Assembly (NCBI GenBank): GCA_002350615.1
Contig: DEFD01000016.1
Span: 1,295-13,438 of the forward strand
Direction: 5' to 3'
DNA: 12,144 nucleotides
Origin: Bacteroidales bacterium UBA2861
Lineage (GTDB): Bacteria > Bacteroidota > Bacteroidia > Bacteroidales > UBA932
Shown here: piece after piece, positions 7,592 through 12,144 of the stretch
How positions within the stretch are numbered: position 1 is the stretch's first letter
How the letters are laid out: each line of letters begins with the position of its first letter
Program-made: the position numbers and the translations under genes
Notes under the pieces: model-generated
Database searches by the model: none
The model's input: the letters and a program-made list of their open reading frames with translations, nothing else
Told to the model about the DNA's origin: nothing

Positions 7592-7599
7592 CCTCCTTT
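7592..7599 (-). promoter_or_regulatory. Strong Shine-Dalgarno site of the Calx-beta lipoprotein gene
   Basis: Minus-strand AAAGGAGG lies 6 nt before the ATG at 7585, ideally placed to pair with the 16S 3' end. Extended sites like this are uncommon in Bacteroidota, which usually rely on A-rich leaders, so the site both fixes the start and stands out. Confidence 0.85.
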
Positions 7600-7601
7600 A
7601 A

Positions 7602-9086
7602 TTATTTTGTGTTAGCATAACCCGGGTTGGGAACAAGATTCTTGTTGAGGTCGAGTTCCCTCTTGGGGATAGGGAGTGCCCACTGATAGCTGGGGAACGG
7701 AACGTTCTGATTCTTGGTACCCAGGACGAAGTCCGCGTCGCTACGGGTAACAGGGTCGTTCCAACGTGCAAGGTCGAGCAGATAGTGGCCTTCCCATGCG
7801 AGTTCTCTGCGGCGCTCAAGTTTGATGTTGGTGTAGTTCACCACGCTGTAAGCGCTTGCGCCACGGTTGGAAGTGATAGTATTGAGATCTTCAAGTGCAG
7901 ATGCGCCTTCAATCTGTGCACCATTCATAAGAGCCTCTGCCCTGTTGAGGTACATCTCGGAGAGACGAAGCACGATGACGTTATTGACATCGTTGGGGCT
8001 ACGGTCACCCTTGCCGGCATACTTAGTTGTCCAATAGTATCCGGATTCGCTATTGGCGTCGGTACGGAAACCGGCGGTGAGACGAACGTCTTCGGGTTCG
8101 TAGCAGGCAAGGAGCTGAGGGGTAGCAACGGGGTCTCCGGAGCCGTCGGGGCTGGTGATATAGGAAATATCTTCCCAGCTTCCGTTGGTGCCGTTGGAAA
8201 TCTTTCCGTAAACCTCGAAGATGACCTCACCGCTACCTACGTCGTTGGTCCAGACATCGGGCCACTCTTCGGCAGTCCACATCTTGAACTTTCCGCTCTT
8301 GATCACCTTGGTGGCGTAATCGGCAGATTTCTGCCATTCACCCATATAGAGGTAAACGCGGGAGAGAAGAGCCTGGATGGCATAGATGTTAACGGTTGCA
8401 AGTTTGTCGCTTACGCCGCCGCGAACATACTCGGGATCGATGATGCTTTCAGCCTCGAGGAGGTCGGCTACGACATTTTCGTAAACCTTGAGCACCGGCT
8501 CACGCGCAGGAAGTGCGGTGGGATCGGTATGATAGACATACGGAACACCGAGCTTTTCAGCCTCGGAAAGACTTGCTTCGTTCTTTTTGACGTATGTGTA
8601 AGGCTGGCCGAACACCAGAACATTCTCGAAGTGTGCGAAAGCCCTCAGGAAGAGGCACTCTGCCTTGAGATTGTTGAGGTCCTGTTCGGTAACGTCAACA
8701 CCGTCTGCCTTGCCGGCAAGGTTGTCGATGACATTGTTTGCATACGATGCTGTATAGTAGCAATATGCCCACATTGCAGTGTTGGTTGCATCCGCCGTGT
8801 ACTGCCAGTTGAAACCCTGGGTGCAACGTCCGGTGTTCTTGAACGACTGCTTCATTCCGTTACCGGAGCGCATTTCATTTTCGATGACACGGTCGCAGGT
8901 GTACCAGCCGGTGGAGCCGAGATAGTAGTAAGCGCCCAAGGTTGCAGAGTTCAGACCGGCATAGGATGCCATCTGGATCTCAGTGGACTGGGAAAGCTTG
9001 GGTTCCCTGGTGAGGAAATCCTTTCCGCAGCCTGCGAGGCTTACGAGAGCTACTATTGCGAGAGTAAATAAACTTATCTTTTTCAT
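7602..9086 (-). CDS. RagB/SusD-family outer-membrane nutrient-binding lipoprotein
   Basis: A 494-residue SusD-like protein. It is the surface lipoprotein lid that captures ligand over the SusC barrel and opens like a pedal bin during uptake. The signal peptide ends in the lipobox LAGC with lipidated Cys20, followed by the typical GKDFLTREPK. TPR-like helices are visible at about 137-160 (LNNLKAECLFLRAFAHF) and 231-263 (IYAIQALLSRVYLYMGEW). SusD signatures follow in order: VLRLSEMYLNRAEAL (372-386), ERRRELAWEGHYLLDLARW (424-442) and the C-terminal LPIPKRELDLNKNLVPNPGY (471-490). The length is normal for the family. The gene lies 15 bp after the susC-like gene and has its own strong Shine-Dalgarno site. 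Whether the ligand is a glycan or a peptide cannot be told from the sequence; no glycan-degrading enzyme gene is in view. Confidence 0.97.
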   Translation of the reverse strand: MKKISLFTLAIVALVSLAGCGKDFLTREPKLSQSTEIQMASYAGLNSATLGAYYYLGSTGWYTCDRVIENEMRSGNGMKQSFKNTGRCTQGFNWQYTADATNTAMWAYCYYTASYANNVIDNLAGKADGVDVTEQDLNNLKAECLFLRAFAHFENVLVFGQPYTYVKKNEASLSEAEKLGVPYVYHTDPTALPAREPVLKVYENVVADLLEAESIIDPEYVRGGVSDKLATVNIYAIQALLSRVYLYMGEWQKSADYATKVIKSGKFKMWTAEEWPDVWTNDVGSGEVIFEVYGKISNGTNGSWEDISYITSPDGSGDPVATPQLLACYEPEDVRLTAGFRTDANSESGYYWTTKYAGKGDRSPNDVNNVIVLRLSEMYLNRAEALMNGAQIEGASALEDLNTITSNRGASAYSVVNYTNIKLERRRELAWEGHYLLDLARWNDPVTRSDADFVLGTKNQNVPFPSYQWALPIPKRELDLNKNLVPNPGYANTK

Positions 9087-9093
9087 AACACGT

Positions 9094-9100
9094 CCTCCTT
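9094..9100 (-). promoter_or_regulatory. Strong Shine-Dalgarno site of the susD-like gene
   Basis: Minus-strand AAGGAGG lies 7 nt before the ATG at 9086, directly after the susC-like stop codon (9102-9104). It confirms this start and is unusually strong for the phylum. Confidence 0.85.
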
Positions 9101-9101
9101 T

Positions 9102-12100
9102 TTAGAATGTAATCTCCACACCGCCGATGAGGGACTTGACAGCTCCGTGAACACCGATTTCAACTCCACCGAGAGTACCAACTTCGGGGTCAAACGCGGT
9201 TACGTTGTGGAATGTGTAAGGATTGAGAGTGCTGACATAAACCCTTGCGCCCTTGATCTTGATCTTCTGAAGAACGCTGGAAGGAATGTCATAAGAGAGG
9301 GTGATGTCCTTGATACGGAGGTAGCTGCCGTCCTGAAGGAACCTGGTGGATCCAGCGTGGTAAACACCGGGGTTCTGTGCCACGGGCTTAGGAGTGCATC
9401 CGGTGTCGCCGGGCTTCTTCCAGTAGTTGAGAGCTGCGTTGGAAACGTTGCTGTCGATGCTGTATCCGTCATCCACGAAAGCGTTGGAAGTGAGCACCTT
9501 GTTGCCCGCTACGAACTGGAAGTATGCGCCGAGGCTGATTCCCTTCCAGGAAATCTGGGTATTGAAACCGCCGGTTGCCTTAGGTTCGGGAGAACCGGTG
9601 TAGATGTAGCGCGCCTTGTTACGGTCGTTGGTAAGGGTACCGTCTTCGGTCCACCACAGACCGTCACCGTTGGACGGGTTCACACCATACCAGTCACGGA
9701 GGTAGAAGCTGTAAAGGCTCCTGCCTTCCTTGATGCGGATGGATGTGCCGTTGTTGTTGCTGCTCAGACGACCGTCGGTCACCGAGAGGAATTCATTTCC
9801 TGCAAGGTCGAGAACCTTGGAGCGGTTGAATGCGATGTTGAATCCTGCGGTCCAGCTGAAGTCCTTGTTGCGAAGGATGACGCCGTCGAGCATGAATTCT
9901 ATACCATTGTTGCGAATGGAACCCACATTCTTGAAGTTGCTGCCGAAACCGGTGGTGTAAGGAACCTGGGTGCTGAGCAGCATGTCCTCAGTCTTACGGG
10001 TGTAGATATCGAAGCTACCGGTGATGCGGTCATCGAGGAAGCCGAAATCGAAACCTCCGTTCAGAGTACGGTTCTTTTCCCATGAAAGTTCGGGGTTGGC
10101 CGGACGGGAAGGAGCAGCACCGACAGTGCCGTTGTAAGCAACTGTTGCGTAAACGCCATACGCACGATATGCAGCGATATTGTTGTTACCGTTCACACCG
10201 TAAGATGCACGGAGTTTGGCCTGGCTGAGGATGCCGCTGATTGGCTTCATGAACTTCTCGTTGGCGATATTCCAGCTACCGCCGACGGAGTAGAATGTTC
10301 CCCATTTCTTGTTCTCACCGAACAGGGAACTGCCGTCGGTACGGATAGTAGCCTGAAGTGAGTACTTGTGCGCGAAGCTATACTCTGCATATCCGAAGAA
10401 AGACATCAGGCTCTCCTGGCTGAGAGTGTAGTCTACCTGGTCCTTTTCTGCAGTAGAAGTTGTAGGATAAGGGATAAGGGGATCTACGCCCGGGGAATAC
10501 CCATACAGATACTGATAGTCGTCCGTCATTGCTTCCTGACCACCCATCACACGAACATTGTGCTCGCCGAAAGTCTTATCGAAGGTGATGGTGTTGGAAG
10601 TGGTGTAACGGATATCCCTCGTCCAGATGGTGAAGAGCGTTGCAGTGCCCTGGTTGGTGACATCGCTCCAGTACTGACGGGAGTCGAGGTCCACATATTC
10701 AACACCGTCCGTGGTCTTGAGGGTCAGGAACGGGAATGGCTTCCACTCCAGATAGCTGCTTGCCTGTACGCGGTATTCCTTATCGTTATAAACATCATAG
10801 ATGGTGTTACCGCGAGGGTTGGTGTTCTGATGCTCAGGAATGTCGAAGTTGAAAGAACCGTCCTCATTGTACATCTTGTGCCAAGGAAGGATGCTCCACA
10901 TTGCATACTGAGGGTTGATGTAGAAGGTTCCACCCATCTGGGGAGAGTTGGAATCCGAGTAGCTGAAGTTCACCCTTGCACCGCTCTTGAGACTCTTTGC
11001 GAGTTTGAAGTCGGCGTTCACACGGGCAGTGAAACGCTGAAAATCTTCGCCGTAAAACACACCGTCGTTCTTATGGTAAGAAAGCGAGGAGTAGTAGGAA
11101 GCCTTGTCGGTTCCGCCGGTGGCGTTGATTTCATACTCCTGGAGTTTGCCTATGCGGGTGAGATCCTTGTACCAGTTGGTGGTACCGTTCTCCAACAGGC
11201 TGTACGGGAAATAGTAAGCGCTGGTAGGATCGTCCGGGTTCTTGCCGGCATTGATGACGGAAACCCTGCGGTAGTCGAGGAGTTCCTTACCGGTGAGAGG
11301 ACGAAGGTTGTTGTCGTTTGCGAGCTGCTGCACACCGTATTTGGCGCGTGCGGAGAACTGGGCCCTGCCGCTGCGGCCGCTCTTGGTGGTCACGAGGATA
11401 ACGCCGTTAGCAGCACGGGATCCGTAAATGGAAGCCGCAGCTGCGTCCTTAAGGACGGTGATGCTCTCGATATCGTTGGGGTTGAGGAAGGTGGAAGATG
11501 AACCACCGCCGACACCCTGTGCGGAAAGCTGACGGAAGTCGCTTGCCATCATAGGAATACCGTCCACGACCCAAAGAGGTTCGTTTCCTGCAGAAATGGA
11601 AGAAGTACCACGCACACGAATGGTGGAGGTGGACCCCGGCTGTCCGGAACCCTGGGTTACGGTAACACCGGAAAGTTTACCGGAGAGCATCTTGTCCACC
11701 GAAGTGACAGGGGCGGATGCCAGTTCATCCGACTTGAGGGTGGTCACGGAACCTGTGAGAGATTCCTTGCTCACCGTACCATAAGCCACGATAACTGCAT
11801 CGTCCAGCTTGGTTGACTCTTCGGAAAGGCTCACATTGATAACCGCCTGTCCGTTAACGGGGACGACCTGCTCTTCATAGCCGAGGGCACTGAAACGCAG
11901 AGACGCACTTGCGGGCGCCTGAATCGTATAGGAACCATCCATGGAAGTGGTGACTCCGTTAGGCGTTCCGTCCACGATTACAGCTGCAGCAGGGAGAGCT
12001 TCCCCGTTCGCATCTGACACGACACCCTTGATCGTGATATTCTGGGCGAAAGCCAGGATACCCGATGCCAGAAGTGCCGCCGCTGAGAGTAAAAGCTTGA

Positions 12101-12110
12101 TTTTTCTCAT
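9102..12110 (-). CDS. SusC/RagA-family TonB-dependent outer-membrane transporter
   Basis: A 1002-residue TonB-linked receptor forming the importer barrel with the SusD-like protein downstream; energy comes from TonB-ExbBD. Order of parts: a type I signal peptide (cut after AFA, residue 22); a carboxypeptidase-D regulatory-like domain at about 25-97 (ITIKGVVSDANGEALPAAAV); a TonB-box-like region at about 101-121 (DDAVIVAYGTVSKESLTGS); a plug domain at about 122-245 with the SusC hallmarks TIRVRGTSSISAGNEPLWVV and DIESITVLKDAAAASIYGSR; then the 22-strand barrel to the end. It finishes in a terminal Phe (VEITF), the usual BAM signal. There is no STN domain between signal peptide and regulatory-like domain, so control by an anti-sigma/ECF pair through this receptor is unlikely. 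It is the first gene of the unit. Only 34 bp upstream is in the window, so promoter and regulator are not visible; no Shine-Dalgarno site is seen. Substrate unknown. Confidence 0.97.
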   Translation of the reverse strand: MRKIKLLLSAAALLASGILAFAQNITIKGVVSDANGEALPAAAVIVDGTPNGVTTSMDGSYTIQAPASASLRFSALGYEEQVVPVNGQAVINVSLSEESTKLDDAVIVAYGTVSKESLTGSVTTLKSDELASAPVTSVDKMLSGKLSGVTVTQGSGQPGSTSTIRVRGTSSISAGNEPLWVVDGIPMMASDFRQLSAQGVGGGSSSTFLNPNDIESITVLKDAAAASIYGSRAANGVILVTTKSGRSGRAQFSARAKYGVQQLANDNNLRPLTGKELLDYRRVSVINAGKNPDDPTSAYYFPYSLLENGTTNWYKDLTRIGKLQEYEINATGGTDKASYYSSLSYHKNDGVFYGEDFQRFTARVNADFKLAKSLKSGARVNFSYSDSNSPQMGGTFYINPQYAMWSILPWHKMYNEDGSFNFDIPEHQNTNPRGNTIYDVYNDKEYRVQASSYLEWKPFPFLTLKTTDGVEYVDLDSRQYWSDVTNQGTATLFTIWTRDIRYTTSNTITFDKTFGEHNVRVMGGQEAMTDDYQYLYGYSPGVDPLIPYPTTSTAEKDQVDYTLSQESLMSFFGYAEYSFAHKYSLQATIRTDGSSLFGENKKWGTFYSVGGSWNIANEKFMKPISGILSQAKLRASYGVNGNNNIAAYRAYGVYATVAYNGTVGAAPSRPANPELSWEKNRTLNGGFDFGFLDDRITGSFDIYTRKTEDMLLSTQVPYTTGFGSNFKNVGSIRNNGIEFMLDGVILRNKDFSWTAGFNIAFNRSKVLDLAGNEFLSVTDGRLSSNNNGTSIRIKEGRSLYSFYLRDWYGVNPSNGDGLWWTEDGTLTNDRNKARYIYTGSPEPKATGGFNTQISWKGISLGAYFQFVAGNKVLTSNAFVDDGYSIDSNVSNAALNYWKKPGDTGCTPKPVAQNPGVYHAGSTRFLQDGSYLRIKDITLSYDIPSSVLQKIKIKGARVYVSTLNPYTFHNVTAFDPEVGTLGGVEIGVHGAVKSLIGGVEITF

Positions 12111-12144
12111 AAGCTGTTGGATTAATTAAACATATACTATACTA

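Noticed and set aside
7785..9071. Long plus-strand open frame opposite the susD-like gene (428 codons)
   Set aside because: It lies wholly antisense to a confident SusD with every family signature. It resembles no family and lacks a signal or Shine-Dalgarno site; it is a shadow frame.
9147..10085. Plus-strand open frame opposite the 3' part of susC (312 codons)
   Set aside because: Same reason: the opposite strand codes for a complete SusC barrel end.
10368..11501. Long plus-strand open frame opposite the susC-like gene (377 codons)
   Set aside because: Antisense to well-conserved SusC barrel and plug sequence, Val/Glu/Gly-rich composition typical of mirror frames, no family resemblance.
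12127..12134. TATGTTTA on the minus strand as a -7 promoter element for susC
   Set aside because: It matches TAnnTTTG at only 5 of 6 fixed positions, would leave a leader of about 10 nt, and the -33 region is cut off by the window edge.

Overview
The window is about 50% GC and reads as Bacteroidota, most likely order Bacteroidales. The reasons are a SusC/SusD-type outer-membrane nutrient importer, several lipoproteins with Bacteroidota-style signal sequences, a serine protease ending in a type IX secretion system (T9SS) type A sorting domain, and a PorV/PorQ-like outer-membrane protein. Genus cannot be fixed from this sequence. I see no rRNA, tRNA, CRISPR array, insertion sequence or integrase.

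Layout. Positions 1-795 (+) hold the 3' end of an RNase R gene, whose start lies outside the window. Everything else is on the minus strand, in two closely packed transcription units. Unit A, read from 12110 down to 5131, is susC-like, susD-like, a Calx-beta lipoprotein and a lipoprotein with SbsA-like Ig domains, with gaps of 13-16 bp. It ends at a clear rho-independent terminator (5111 to 5078). Unit B, read from 5032 down to 799, is a small secreted protein of unknown function, an 882-residue S8 (subtilisin-like) protease, and a PorV/PorQ-family barrel, with gaps of 15 and 4 bp. A likely Bacteroidota -7 promoter element for unit B lies almost directly against the T-tract of the unit A terminator. 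Unit B converges on rnr with only 3 bp between the two stop codons.

How the genes may work together (inference). Unit A is a TonB-dependent importer with surface-exposed binding lipoproteins but no carbohydrate-active enzyme in view. Unit B encodes a secreted protease with its own PorV/PorQ-like barrel. Side by side they could form a protein or peptide acquisition locus, with extracellular proteolysis followed by SusCD (RagAB-like) uptake. Nothing here proves that the two units share a regulator or substrate.

The most interesting points are the protease carrying both a possible lipobox and a T9SS C-terminal domain, its co-transcription with a PorV/PorQ-type barrel, strong Shine-Dalgarno sequences at only two of the seven visible starts, and the compressed terminator/promoter/palindrome region between the two units. 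No gene-free stretch exceeds about 100 bp.
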